Positions 42,601-50,890 of a DNA stretch of 58,139 nt are shown here, piece after piece. Source of the DNA: Glycomyces algeriensis. Lineage in GTDB: Bacteria; Actinomycetota; Actinomycetes; Mycobacteriales; Micromonosporaceae. Location: NCBI RefSeq assembly GCF_027622855.1, contig NZ_JAPZVR010000014.1, forward strand, positions 1-58,139. The letters are read 5' to 3'. The notes beneath the pieces are model-generated. The model had not been told where the DNA came from, did no database searches, and saw only the letters and a list, made by a program, of their open reading frames with translations. How positions within the stretch are numbered: position 1 is the first letter of the stretch; every line of letters begins with the position of its first letter. A program made the position numbers and the translations under genes.

Positions 42601-43326
42601 CTGCGGGGACGCCACGGGCAGGTCCGCGTACCAGTCGTAGAACGAGAGCATCGAGCCGCCGAGGAGGTTCACGAACCGCGCGCCCACGCCGTGGGAGACC
42701 TGCGACATCGCGGGGATCGGGCTGAACCCGGCGATGCGGTCGGGACCGTACGCGCCGATGGTGTGCACATGCGCGGCGGCGGCGATCTCTACCGCCTCGT
42801 CCCAGCCGATGCGCACCAGCCCGCCCTTGCCGCGCGCCGACTGGTAGCGGCGGCGCTTCTCCGGGTCCGTGGTGATCTCGGCCCAGGCGGCGACCGGATC
42901 GCCGAGGCGCGCTTTGGCCTCGCGGTACATCTCAATGAGGACGCCGCGCCCGTACGGGTAGCGCACGCGCGTGGGCGAGTAGGTGTACCAGGAGAAGGCC
43001 GCGCCCCGCGGGCAGCCGCGCGGCTCGTACTCGGGGCGGTCGGGGCCGACCGAGGGGTAGTCGGTCGCCTGGGTCTCCCAGGTGATGATGCCGTCCTTGA
43101 CGTACACGTTCCACGAGCACGAGCCGGTGCAGTTGACGCCGTGCGTGGAGCGCACGACCTTGTCGTGGCTCCAGCGGTCGCGGTAGAACACGTCCCCTTC
43201 GCGCCCGCCCTCCTTGAACACCGCCCGCTTGTCCTCTGTGGATTCGGAGCGGGTGAGGAAGAGGCCCGCGGCGAGGAGCAGGTCGGCGGCGCTGCGCTCG
43301 GGAGTCGCCGCTCGGTGCTGTGCCAT
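39634..43326 (-). CDS. narG: Respiratory nitrate reductase alpha subunit (molybdenum catalytic subunit)
   Basis: A 1230-residue Mo-bisPGD enzyme reducing nitrate to nitrite. The N-terminal [4Fe-4S] site is HGVNCTGSC (His62, Cys66, Cys70), the His-ligated form typical of NarG. The molybdenum-ligand Asp lies in [33 protein letters not shown], matching E. coli NarG. There is no twin-arginine signal, as usual for cytoplasm-facing NarG. GGAGCGAGCAGCC before the ATG at 43326 is preferred to the ATG at 43341. It is first in the narGHJI operon and divergent from narK. With no regulator in the window, oxygen or nitrate control cannot be read. Confidence 0.97.
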   Translation of the reverse strand: [1230 protein letters not shown]

Positions 43327-43459
43327 GGCTGCTCGCTCCATCCGGTTCGGGGGTGCGGTCCGCGCCCAGATTAGGCGCTTTCACGCCTCCGAAGAGGACG
43401 AATCGGCATACTGTCCCCGGGGCCGCCGCTCAGGCCCCGCACGGGGGAAGGGAGCAGCG

Positions 43460-44779
43460 ATGACCACTGCCGCCGCGGGCGCACCGCAGGCCGCCGTGCA
43501 GCGCGGGGCCGGGTCGAACCTGGCGCTCGCGACCGCCGCGTTCGCACTCACGTTCTGGGCGTGGAACCTCATCGGCCCGCTCTCGAAGACCTACGCCGAC
43601 CGGCTCGACCTCGATCCGACGCAGGTCTCGGTCCTCGTCGCGTTCCCGGTGCTCGTGGGCGCGGTCGGGCGCATCCCGGCGGGCATCCTCACCGACAAGC
43701 TCGGCGGCCGGGTCATGCTCACCGCCTCCTGCTTCATCGCAATCGTGCCGGTGCTCCTCGTCGGCCTGTCCGGCGACTCCTACCCGGCCCTCCTGGTCTC
43801 GGGCTTCCTCCTCGGCGTCGCGGGCACCTCGTTCGCGGTCGGCATCCCGTTCGTCAACGGCTGGTACCCGCCCGCGAAGCGCGGCTTCGCGACCGGGATC
43901 TTCGGCGCGGGCATGGGCGGCACCGCGCTCTCGGCGTTCTTCACCCCGCGCCTGGTCGCGTGGCTGGGGCTCCTGGCGACCCACCTGGTCATGTGCGCCG
44001 CGCTCGCGGTGATGGGCTTCGTCGTCTGGGCGTTCGCGCGCAACGCCCCGCAGTGGCGGGCCTCCACCGAACCGGCCCTGCCGCGCCTCAAAGCCGTCAT
44101 GAAGCTCAAGGTCACCTGGCAGATGTCGCTGCTGTACGCCATCGCGTTCGGCGGCTTCGTCGCGTTCTCGACCTACCTGCCGACGATGCTCGTCGCCGAG
44201 TACGGCCTCGCGCAGACCGACGCGGGCCTGCGCACGGCCGGGTTCAGCCTCGCCGCCGTCATCGCCCGCCCCGCGGGCGGCATCCTCTCCGACAAGGTCG
44301 GGCCCCTCAAGGTCTGCCTCACCTCCTTCTTCGGGGCCGCCGCCATGGCCGTGGTCCTCGCCCTCGAACCGCCGCTGGAGGTCCCGGCCGGGACCTCGTT
44401 CGTCCTCATGGCCCTGTTCCTGGGCCTGGGCACCGGCGGCGTGTTCGCGCTCGTCGCCGAACTCGTCGACCCGGCCCGGGTCGGCGGCGTCACCGGGATC
44501 GTCGGCGCCGCGGGCGGCCTCGGCGGGTACTTCCCGCCGCTCATCATGGGCGCCAACTACCAGGCCAACGGCGACTACACGATCGGCCTGCTGCTGCTCG
44601 CGGCCACGGCGCTCCTGGTCGGGCTGTTCACCGTGAAGGCGTTCCGGAACGTGCCGAGACCGGGCGGACCCGCAGCACCGGAGCCCGCCGACCCGGTATC
44701 CCGATTACTCCTCGCGAATGAACGCGGCCGGGCCGGTATCCGCCTCAAGACGGAGGAACCGGCCCGATGCGCGACCTAG
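43460..44779 (+). CDS. narK: Nitrate/nitrite transporter, NarK-type MFS
   Basis: A 439-residue MFS protein with about 12 transmembrane helices. Nitrate-porter features include the glycine-rich GFLLGVAGTSFAVGIPFVNGWYPPAKRGFATGIFGAGMGGTALSAF and the second GIVGAAGGLGGYFPPLIMG. RIPAGILTDKLGGR is the MFS loop 2-3 motif. It imports nitrate or exchanges it for nitrite for the reductase encoded divergently. GGAAGGGAGC precedes the ATG. The C-terminal 25 residues are polar; the TAG stop is the start of the TAGGGT box of the next gene. Confidence 0.93.
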   Translation: MTTAAAGAPQAAVQRGAGSNLALATAAFALTFWAWNLIGPLSKTYADRLDLDPTQVSVLVAFPVLVGAVGRIPAGILTDKLGGRVMLTASCFIAIVPVLLVGLSGDSYPALLVSGFLLGVAGTSFAVGIPFVNGWYPPAKRGFATGIFGAGMGGTALSAFFTPRLVAWLGLLATHLVMCAALAVMGFVVWAFARNAPQWRASTEPALPRLKAVMKLKVTWQMSLLYAIAFGGFVAFSTYLPTMLVAEYGLAQTDAGLRTAGFSLAAVIARPAGGILSDKVGPLKVCLTSFFGAAAMAVVLALEPPLEVPAGTSFVLMALFLGLGTGGVFALVAELVDPARVGGVTGIVGAAGGLGGYFPPLIMGANYQANGDYTIGLLLLAATALLVGLFTVKAFRNVPRPGGPAAPEPADPVSRLLLANERGRAGIRLKTEEPARCAT

Positions 44780-44782
44780 GGT
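44777..44782 (+). promoter_or_regulatory. Putative -10 box (TAGGGT) for the ABC operon
   Basis: TAGGGT ends 6 nt before the ATG at 44789, with no Shine-Dalgarno sequence. Its first three bases are the narK stop codon. Confidence 0.45.
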
Positions 44783-44788
44783 GAATCC

Positions 44789-45658
44789 ATGCTCGAAATC
44801 AAGGACCTCCACAAGCGGTTCGGCGACACCGTTGCCCTCGACGGCGTGTCGCTCACCGCAGCCCCCGGGGAGGTGGTCGGATTCGTCGGCGCGAACGGCG
44901 CCGGAAAGACCACCACCATGCGCATCGCCATGGGCGTGCTCGCCGCCGACTCCGGCCGCATCGTCTACAACGGCGCCCCGCTCGACGTCGAGGCGCGCCG
45001 CCGCTTCGGCTACATGCCCTCCGAGCGCGGCCTGTACCCGAAGATGAAGACCGCCGAGCAGATCGCCTACTTCGGCGAGCTGCACGGCATGAGCCGCGCC
45101 GAGGCCAAGCGCTCCGCCGCCGCGCTCCTGGAGCAGCTCAACCTCACCGAGCGCTCCGGCGACTTCGTGCAGGACCTCTCCCTCGGCAACCAGCAGCGCG
45201 TCCAGCTCGCGGTCTCGCTCGTCCACGACCCCGAGGCGCTCATCCTCGACGAGCCGTTCTCCGGCCTCGACCCCCTCGCCGTCGACGTCATGGGCACCGC
45301 CCTCAAGGACCGCGCCGCGGCCGGCGCGCCCGTGATCTTCTCCAGCCACCAGCTCGACCTCATCGAGCGCCTCTGCGACTCCGTGGTCATCATCGGCAAC
45401 GGCACGATCATCGCCGCCGGCTCCGTCGAGGAGCTGAAGGCCAAGGAGGTCAAGCAGCTGCGCGTGAGCGTCCAGACCGCCCAGGACCTCAGCGCCTCGC
45501 TGCCCGGCACCGTCACCCGCGACGGCGACGACTACCTCGTGGAGGACGCCGACGACCAGGAGGTGCTGCGCATCGCCGCCGCCGCCGGGCGCGTCACCCA
45601 CTTCGCCTACGACCAGCCCACCATCGCCGAGATCTTCCGAGAGGCCGTGACCCGATGA
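44789..45658 (+). CDS. ABC transporter ATP-binding protein (NatA-like)
   Basis: A 289-residue ATPase. Walker A is GANGAGKTTT (about 34-43). The Q-loop lies near YMPSERGLYP, the signature sequence is LSLGNQQRVQLA, Walker B is ALILDEPFSGLDP, and the switch His is in FSSHQLD. A C-terminal DUF4162-like domain follows from about 215. Relatives of the NatA type energise export of sodium, drugs or lipids; substrate is unknown here. It overlaps its permease gene by 4 bp. Confidence 0.95.
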   Translation: MLEIKDLHKRFGDTVALDGVSLTAAPGEVVGFVGANGAGKTTTMRIAMGVLAADSGRIVYNGAPLDVEARRRFGYMPSERGLYPKMKTAEQIAYFGELHGMSRAEAKRSAAALLEQLNLTERSGDFVQDLSLGNQQRVQLAVSLVHDPEALILDEPFSGLDPLAVDVMGTALKDRAAAGAPVIFSSHQLDLIERLCDSVVIIGNGTIIAAGSVEELKAKEVKQLRVSVQTAQDLSASLPGTVTRDGDDYLVEDADDQEVLRIAAAAGRVTHFAYDQPTIAEIFREAVTR

Positions 45659-46857
45659 GCGCCCAGACTCCCGAAACTCGGGCCCCCGAGACCTCGCGGA
45701 TGCGGGGCCTCATGCTCGTGGCCGGACGCGAGATCCGCGTCCGCGGCCTCTCCAAGGCCAACCTCGTCAGCCTCATCGTCACCGTCGTCATCGTCGGCGT
45801 GCTCGCCGCACTGCCCACGATCCTCGGCGGCGGCGACGACGAAGCCGAGAAGATCGGCCTCGCCGGCACCAACGCCTCCGCGATGGAGGGCCAGCTCAAC
45901 GCCATGGGCGGCTTCGACATCACCATGTACGACTCGGCGGACGAAGCGGAGCGGGCCGTCGAGGACGGCACCGTCGACACCGCAGTCGCCGACGGCACGC
46001 TCTACAGCGAGGAGAACCCGGACCAGAGCCTCCAGGCCCAGCTCGACGCCGCCTGGCAGGCCGCCACGGTCCAGACCAACCTCGCCGACGCCGGGCTCAG
46101 CGACGCCGAGATCGCCACCGCGCTCACGCCGCGGCCCCTGGAGACCGTCACCCTCGCCGAAGGCGAGAGCGACCCGGTGACCAGCTACTTCACCGGCCTC
46201 GTCATCTCCATCATCATGTTCATGATGCTCATGACCCCCGTGCAGTACATCGCCATGGGCGTCGTCGAGGAGAAGTCCAGCCGCATCGTCGAAATCCTCC
46301 TCACCAGCCTCAAGCCCTGGCAGCTCCTGGGCGGCAAGGTCATCGGCCTCGGCGTGATCTCCCTGGTCAACCTCGTCGCCATGGTCGCGGTCGGCCTCGG
46401 CGTCTCCGCCGCCACCGGCGTGCTCGCCGACCTGCCCCCGGGCACCGCCTCCGCGGCGGTCTCCACCATCGGCTGGTGGCTCATCGCGCTCGTCCTCTTC
46501 GGGACGCTCGCGGGCGGCGTCGGCTCGCTCGTCTCCCGCCAGGAGGAGTCCGGGTCGGTCCTGACCCCGCTCATCATGTCGCTGACCCTGAGCTACATCG
46601 GCGCGATCTTCACCCTGAACGCGCCCACGAGCACGTTCGCGCAGGTCCTCTCGATCGTGCCGCCGTTCTCCGCGATCACCATGCCCACCCGCATGGCCAT
46701 CACCACGGTCCCGGCCTGGGAGATCGCTCTCTCCATCGCGCTCCTCGTGCTCGCTGCGGCCGGAGCGCTCGCGCTCGGCGCGCAGCTGTACAAGCGCAGC
46801 GTCCTGTACACCGGCTCGCGCCTCAAACTGACCGAGGCGCTGCGCCGCGCGGCGTAA
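45655..46857 (+). CDS. ABC-2 type permease (NatB-like)
   Basis: A 400-residue membrane subunit of the ABC-2 family. One N-terminal helix (SLIVTVVIVGVLAALPTIL) is followed by a large extracytoplasmic domain (about 60-165). Five to six C-terminal helices follow, with the family segment MGVVEEKSSRIVEILLTSLKPWQLLGGKVIGLG. It pairs with the ATPase upstream as an exporter. Translational coupling by ATGA. The operon is closed by the strong terminator at 46867. Confidence 0.93.
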   Translation: MSAQTPETRAPETSRMRGLMLVAGREIRVRGLSKANLVSLIVTVVIVGVLAALPTILGGGDDEAEKIGLAGTNASAMEGQLNAMGGFDITMYDSADEAERAVEDGTVDTAVADGTLYSEENPDQSLQAQLDAAWQAATVQTNLADAGLSDAEIATALTPRPLETVTLAEGESDPVTSYFTGLVISIIMFMMLMTPVQYIAMGVVEEKSSRIVEILLTSLKPWQLLGGKVIGLGVISLVNLVAMVAVGLGVSAATGVLADLPPGTASAAVSTIGWWLIALVLFGTLAGGVGSLVSRQEESGSVLTPLIMSLTLSYIGAIFTLNAPTSTFAQVLSIVPPFSAITMPTRMAITTVPAWEIALSIALLVLAAAGALALGAQLYKRSVLYTGSRLKLTEALRRAA

Positions 46858-46866
46858 GCGCACGGC

Positions 46867-46901
46867 AAAAGGGGCCCGGGATTCGATCCCGGGCCCCTTT
46901 T
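46867..46901. terminator. Strong bidirectional terminator
   Basis: AAAAGGGGCCCGGGAT, TCG loop, and the complement ending CCCCTTTT. Both strands end in a T-tract, serving the ABC operon and the convergent purine permease gene. Confidence 0.92.
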
Positions 46902-46931
46902 CGCTTGCGCCGCTTACTCGGTGAGGCCGCG

Positions 46932-48314
46932 CTACTCGGTCAAGAAGAAGAAGTAGCCGATCGAGGCGAGCATGAGGACCCACGCGATCGGGTGCACCTC
47001 GCGCCAGCGGCCCCTGGCGGTCATCATGATCGGGAAGAACACCAGGCCCAGCGCGATCCCGTTCGAGATCGAGTAGGTCAGCGGCATCGCGATGACGATG
47101 AGGAACGCCGGGATCGCGTACTCCAGCTTGTTCCATTCGATCTGGCCGAGCGCCTTCGCCATGAGCACGCCCACGACGATGAGGGCCGGCGCGGTGACCG
47201 CCGGGTTGTTCGCGAACAGGCCGAACACCGGGAACGCCACGAGCGACACGACGAACCAGAAGCCCGTCGTCACCGCCGTGAGACCGGTGCGGCCGCCGAC
47301 CGAGACGCCCGCGGTCGACTCGATGTACGCCGTGGTGGTCGAGGTGCCGAGCACCGCGCCCGCCGAGGTCGCGATCGAGTCGGTGGCGAGGGCGCGGCCC
47401 GCGCGCGGGAGCTTGCCGTCCTCCTTGACGAGGCCGGCCTGGCCGGCCACGGCGAAGAGCGTGCCGGCGGTGTCGAAGAAGTCCACGAACAGCATGGTCA
47501 GGATGACCGCGATCATGTGGGCGGTGAACGCGTCCTCGAAGCCGGTGAAGGCCGCGCCGAACGAGTCGAGGTTCGGGGTGAAGCCCTCGGCGAGCTCCAG
47601 GTCGATGACGCCGGTGAGGACGCCGGCGACCAGCGTGGCGAGCATCCCGTAGAAGACGCCGCCCTTCCAGCCCAGCACCATGAACACGGCGGTGACGAGG
47701 AGGCCGAAGACGGTGAGCAGGACCGTGCTGGAGCCTTCGCCCTGGAACGGGCCGAGCGACACCAGGGTCGCGGGGTCGGCGACGACGATGCCGCCGCCCT
47801 TGAGGCCGATGAACGCGATGAACAGGCCGATGCCGGCGCCGACGGCGAGCTTCAGCTGCGTCGGGATCGCGTTCACGATCGCCTCGCGCGCACCGGTGAC
47901 GGCGAGGATGAAGAACAGCACGCCCGACACGAGCGTGCCCGTGAGCGCGGTCTGCCATGGGATCCCGAGGGTGAGGACCACGGTGAACGCGAAGAACGCG
48001 TTCAGGCCCATGCCCGGCGCGGTGGCGATCGGGTAGCGGGCCCACAGGCCCATGACGAGGCAGCCGAGCGCGGAGGCCAGCGCGGTCGCGGTGAAGACCG
48101 CGCCCGGGTTGGGGGCGTCGACCCCGGCTTCGGTGAGCGCGATGCTGAGGATGCCGGGGTTGACGGCGAGGATGTACGCCATCGCGAGGAAGGTCGTGGT
48201 CCCGGCGAGGACTTCGCGCTTCCAGTTCGTCTTGTTCTCGGTCATGCCGAAGAACTTGTCGACGCGGCCGGGCTGCGGCGCGTCCTTCTTCTCTTCAGTG
48301 GCTTCGGTGGCCAT
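46932..48314 (-). CDS. NCS2 family purine permease (AzgA type)
   Basis: A 460-residue permease with about 12-14 helices, of the AzgA-like adenine/guanine/hypoxanthine branch of NCS2. Family features: FFGMTENKTNWKREVLAGTTTFLAMAYILAVNPGIL near the N-terminus, ATAPGMGLNAFFAFTVV, MLFVDFFDTAGTLFAVAGQAG, and the substrate-site region TSTTTAYIESTAGVSVGGRTGLTAV. It probably imports purine bases by proton symport, feeding salvage by Hpt. GGAGTGCCCGCCAC precedes the ATG at 48314. No purine riboswitch is recognised upstream. Confidence 0.95.
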   Translation of the reverse strand: MATEATEEKKDAPQPGRVDKFFGMTENKTNWKREVLAGTTTFLAMAYILAVNPGILSIALTEAGVDAPNPGAVFTATALASALGCLVMGLWARYPIATAPGMGLNAFFAFTVVLTLGIPWQTALTGTLVSGVLFFILAVTGAREAIVNAIPTQLKLAVGAGIGLFIAFIGLKGGGIVVADPATLVSLGPFQGEGSSTVLLTVFGLLVTAVFMVLGWKGGVFYGMLATLVAGVLTGVIDLELAEGFTPNLDSFGAAFTGFEDAFTAHMIAVILTMLFVDFFDTAGTLFAVAGQAGLVKEDGKLPRAGRALATDSIATSAGAVLGTSTTTAYIESTAGVSVGGRTGLTAVTTGFWFVVSLVAFPVFGLFANNPAVTAPALIVVGVLMAKALGQIEWNKLEYAIPAFLIVIAMPLTYSISNGIALGLVFFPIMMTARGRWREVHPIAWVLMLASIGYFFFLTE

Positions 48315-48747
48315 GTGGCGGGCACTCCTGTGCGGGCGTGGTGCGATGCCGGGCAGCTGGCACCTCGGGAAACAGGGTAACGGGGCAGGTGTGAACCTGC
48401 GGGTAATGTACCGGGTCCACCACGGAGAAGACAGGGATCGGGTCCTGCGAATGTGAGTTTTACGCACCCGATATGAGCTGGAAAACAAGCGACGCCCCGG
48501 AGCCAAGGGGGGGACGGCTCCGGGGCGTCGACTTAGGGTCGGGCCCCCGGTGGCAGGATTCCGGGGGCCCGACAAGGACCGCACCGTCAAGCAGCGGGCG
48601 GTAGTCGCGGTGTCTCCTTCCCGACGAATCGGGCGTCCTGTCTTGAGACAACTGCTAAACGCGGTGGCGACACGGCCGGTTGCATAACGTTTTGGTAACG
48701 GGCCGGATTTCGGTGCGGAGCCCCGCGGGCGCCGCACCGAACCCAGG
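48315..48747. other. Intergenic region with two tandem long hairpins
   Basis: Within 433 gene-free bases, two strong inverted repeats lie side by side: 48490-48530 (15-bp arms, 11-nt loop) and 48538-48573 (13-bp arms, 10-nt loop), separated by ACTTAGG. They lie downstream of the minus-strand LPSTG gene at 48748, so they may be its double terminator, or part of a structured RNA. The rest (48574-48747) has no recognisable gene. Confidence 0.6.
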
Positions 48748-49785
48748 TCAGGCGCCTTCGGCGTGCTCGGCCCGGCGGCGCTGCACCACGAGCAGGGCGA
48801 TGCCCGCCGCGAGGAGCGCACCTGCGCCGAGGGCGTAGGTCAGGGACGAGCCGGTGCTGGGCAGCGAGTTGCCGGCCGGGGTGGTCGAGGCCTGGCCGGG
48901 CGTCGAGCTCGAGGGCGCCTGCGAGGACGGGGCCTCTGAGGACGGCGCGGCGGAGCTGGACTCGACGGGGCTCGACGGTTCCTCGGTGGGACTGGAGGGC
49001 TCCTCCGTGGGCGACGAGGGCTCTTCCGTGGGGCTGGAAGGCTCCTCGGTCGGGCTGGAGGGCTCCTCAGTCGGAGACGAAGGCTCCTCGGTCGGCGAGG
49101 ACGGCTCTTCCGTGGGGCTCGACGGTTCCTCCGTGGGCGAGGAAGGTTCTTCGGTCGGGCTCGACGGTTCCTCCGTAGGGCTGGAGGGCTCCTCCGTGGG
49201 CGATGAAGGCTCCTCAGTCGGGCTCGACGGCTCTTCCGTCGGGGACGAGGGCTCCTCAGTCGGCGAGGACGGCTCCTCAGTCGGGGTCTCCTCGCCCGGC
49301 GGCTGCTCGGTCGCGGGGCAGGCGTGAGTCAGGTTGAACTCGGGCTCCTTGCCCTTCTTGTTGTCCTCCTTGAGGTTCACCCGCGCTTCGGCGTCGATGA
49401 GGGTGAGCCCGGCGGGGGTGACGATGTACGCCTTGTTGTCGCCCGAGCCCGAGACGATGCCGCCGTCGTCCTCGGTGTCGTAGCGGATGACGTTGCCGTC
49501 CTCGTCCTGGAAGACCGCTTCGATGTACTCGAAGTTGCCCTCGGCCTTGACCGAGGAGGGCAGGACGAAGACCCAGCCGTCGAGCCAGGCGGCGGTGCCG
49601 CCGGGGATCTGGTCGCAGCTGTGGGTCTTGAAGCCCTCGGCGGTGGTGGGCACGTTGCCGTCGTTGATGTCGATGAGGGTGCTCGCGCCCGCGAGCGCGG
49701 GGACGGCGAAGGCGAGCGCGACGGCTCCCGCCAGGCCTGCGGCGGCGGTTGCGCCCAGGACCTTGTGGCGGCGTGTGAGTTTCAT
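48748..49785 (-). CDS. LPxTG-type surface protein with PTEEPSS repeats
   Basis: A 345-residue precursor. A signal peptide (1-34) leads into a globular domain of about 135 residues (STLIDINDGNVPTT to FNLTHACP) with two Cys. Fifteen PTEEPSS heptapeptides form a stalk, followed by a Ser/Ala/Pro linker, the sorting signal LPSTG at 308-312, a hydrophobic helix and an RRR tail. This is the classic layout for sortase anchoring to peptidoglycan. The globular domain is clearly paralogous to that of the protein at 50177-50890. GGAGAGCAATCCC precedes the ATG. Role unknown; display or adhesion is a guess. Confidence 0.88.
   Translation of the reverse strand: MKLTRRHKVLGATAAAGLAGAVALAFAVPALAGASTLIDINDGNVPTTAEGFKTHSCDQIPGGTAAWLDGWVFVLPSSVKAEGNFEYIEAVFQDEDGNVIRYDTEDDGGIVSGSGDNKAYIVTPAGLTLIDAEARVNLKEDNKKGKEPEFNLTHACPATEQPPGEETPTEEPSSPTEEPSSPTEEPSSPTEEPSSPTEEPSSPTEEPSSPTEEPSSPTEEPSSPTEEPSSPTEEPSSPTEEPSSPTEEPSSPTEEPSSPTEEPSSPTEEPSSPVESSSAAPSSEAPSSQAPSSSTPGQASTTPAGNSLPSTGSSLTYALGAGALLAAGIALLVVQRRRAEHAEGA
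48971..49285 (-). repeat. Fifteen 21-bp coding repeats (PTEEPSS)
   Basis: The units encode an invariant peptide but differ at synonymous positions (for example GTGGG/CGTCGG/AGTCGG variants on the plus strand). Selection on the peptide, or an old expansion, explains this better than recent slippage. Confidence 0.85.
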
Positions 49786-50016
49786 GGGATTGCTCTCCGT
49801 GATGGGTGGCCGGAGGAATCGAACGTGCCGGTTTCGATAACGCCTGTCGTTCTTCTGCACCCGGTCTAGACGGGACGACTCTGGGAGCCGCTGGACCTGG
49901 CGATGGGCAGAGTATTCACGTTCGCACCAGGGCCCGCGTTGCGTCGCATTCGGATGATCGTGACATCGGCCGAACGGCTGACCTGCGCAGACGGGGCAAA
50001 CCGGGGCGGGCATGGC
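49786..50016. other. Upstream region of the LPSTG protein gene
   Basis: Part of the 391-bp gap between the two paralogous surface-protein genes. It must contain the promoter of the downstream one; no gene is seen. Confidence 0.35.
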
Positions 50017-50048
50017 GACGCCCCCGCGACAGCTCACGCGGGGGCGTC
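50017..50048 (-). terminator. Terminator of the LPTTG surface protein
   Basis: GACGCCCCCGCG and its complement form a 12-bp stem with an 8-nt loop, 130 nt downstream of the LPTTG protein stop. Confidence 0.65.
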
Positions 50049-50176
50049 GTCAAGGGCTGTGTCGGTTCGGGCTGTGGGGGCCCGGACCGTCGTGACCCGT
50101 TGGCGGCCTTACCGGTCGCGCGCCTGCCGTCGGTCCTCGAACGGTCGGAGCGCGGCCGGTGGGGCCGCCGGTCGGA

Positions 50177-50890
50177 CTACCAGTCCTGGGCTTCGCGACG
50201 GCGGCGCATGAACATGAACAGCGCGGCGCCGCCCGCGGCGAGCGCCGCGGCCGAGACGAGGGCGATCGTCAGCGGGGCGCCGGTGGTCGGCAGGTTGGCG
50301 CCGCCCGGAGTGGTCGACTCCTCGCCGGGGGTGCCGCTCGCGCCGGGGCTCGAGCTCTCCTCACCCGGGGACGAGGGCTCCTCGCCGGGAGAGGACGACT
50401 CCTCGCCGGGGGTCGTCTCCTCCTCGCCCGGCTCGCCGGGGCAGGCGTGCGTGAGGTTGAAGAACGCGTCGTCGTCGGGGCCCTCGACCTCGGCTTCGGC
50501 GCCGGTCAGGGTCCAGCCGGCGGGCGTGATGATGTACGCCTTGTTGTCGCCCGAGCCGTCGACGATCCCGCCGTCGGTGTCGGTGCTGAGGACCCACTCG
50601 TCCCCGTCCCCGTCCTCGAAGGTCGCGGTCACCGAGATGAAGTTGCCTTCGACTCCGGCCGAAGCGGGGAGCACGAAGACCCAGCCGTCCTCGGTCGCCG
50701 CGCGGTCTGCGGGGAGGTTTGCGCAGGAGTATTCGAAGTCGCCAGCGGTCGTGGGCACGTTGCCGTCGTTGATGAAGATCGTCTCGACCGCGGCCTGCGC
50801 GGCCGAGGCGATGGCGAGCGAGCCGACGAGGCCCGCCGCCGCGGTGAGGCCGAAACGACCGGCCTGCTTGAAGGATTGCTTGAGTTCCAC
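50177..50890 (-). CDS. LPxTG-type surface protein, paralogue
   Basis: A 237-residue precursor. The signal peptide ends ASAAQAA near residue 33. The globular domain matches the neighbouring LPSTG protein throughout (FINDGNVPTTAGDF, DGWVFVLPASAGVEGNF, DTDGGIVDGSGDNKAYIITPAGWTL, FFNLTHACP), with a Cys pair. The stalk is much shorter, with a few PGEESSS/PGEEPSS units. The sorting signal LPTTG is at 200-204, followed by a hydrophobic helix and an RRRR tail. The GTG start at 50890 is chosen because GGAG lies 9 nt upstream and the signal peptide begins there. Likely sortase-anchored; function unknown. Confidence 0.85.
   Translation of the reverse strand: MELKQSFKQAGRFGLTAAAGLVGSLAIASAAQAAVETIFINDGNVPTTAGDFEYSCANLPADRAATEDGWVFVLPASAGVEGNFISVTATFEDGDGDEWVLSTDTDGGIVDGSGDNKAYIITPAGWTLTGAEAEVEGPDDDAFFNLTHACPGEPGEEETTPGEESSSPGEEPSSPGEESSSPGASGTPGEESTTPGGANLPTTGAPLTIALVSAAALAAGGAALFMFMRRRREAQDW

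Noticed and set aside
39748..43374. A 1208-codon open frame on the plus strand across narG
   Set aside because: It is the reverse shadow of narG, produced by high GC; its translation is Val/Gly/Arg/Ala-rich with no domains, and narG itself has all catalytic motifs.
48315..48480. Purine riboswitch upstream of the NCS2 permease gene
   Set aside because: No conserved purine-aptamer core or three-way junction could be found by eye.
48971..49285. CRISPR-like regular DNA repeats
   Set aside because: The 21-bp period encodes PTEEPSS in frame within a surface protein; there are no spacers and no cas genes.
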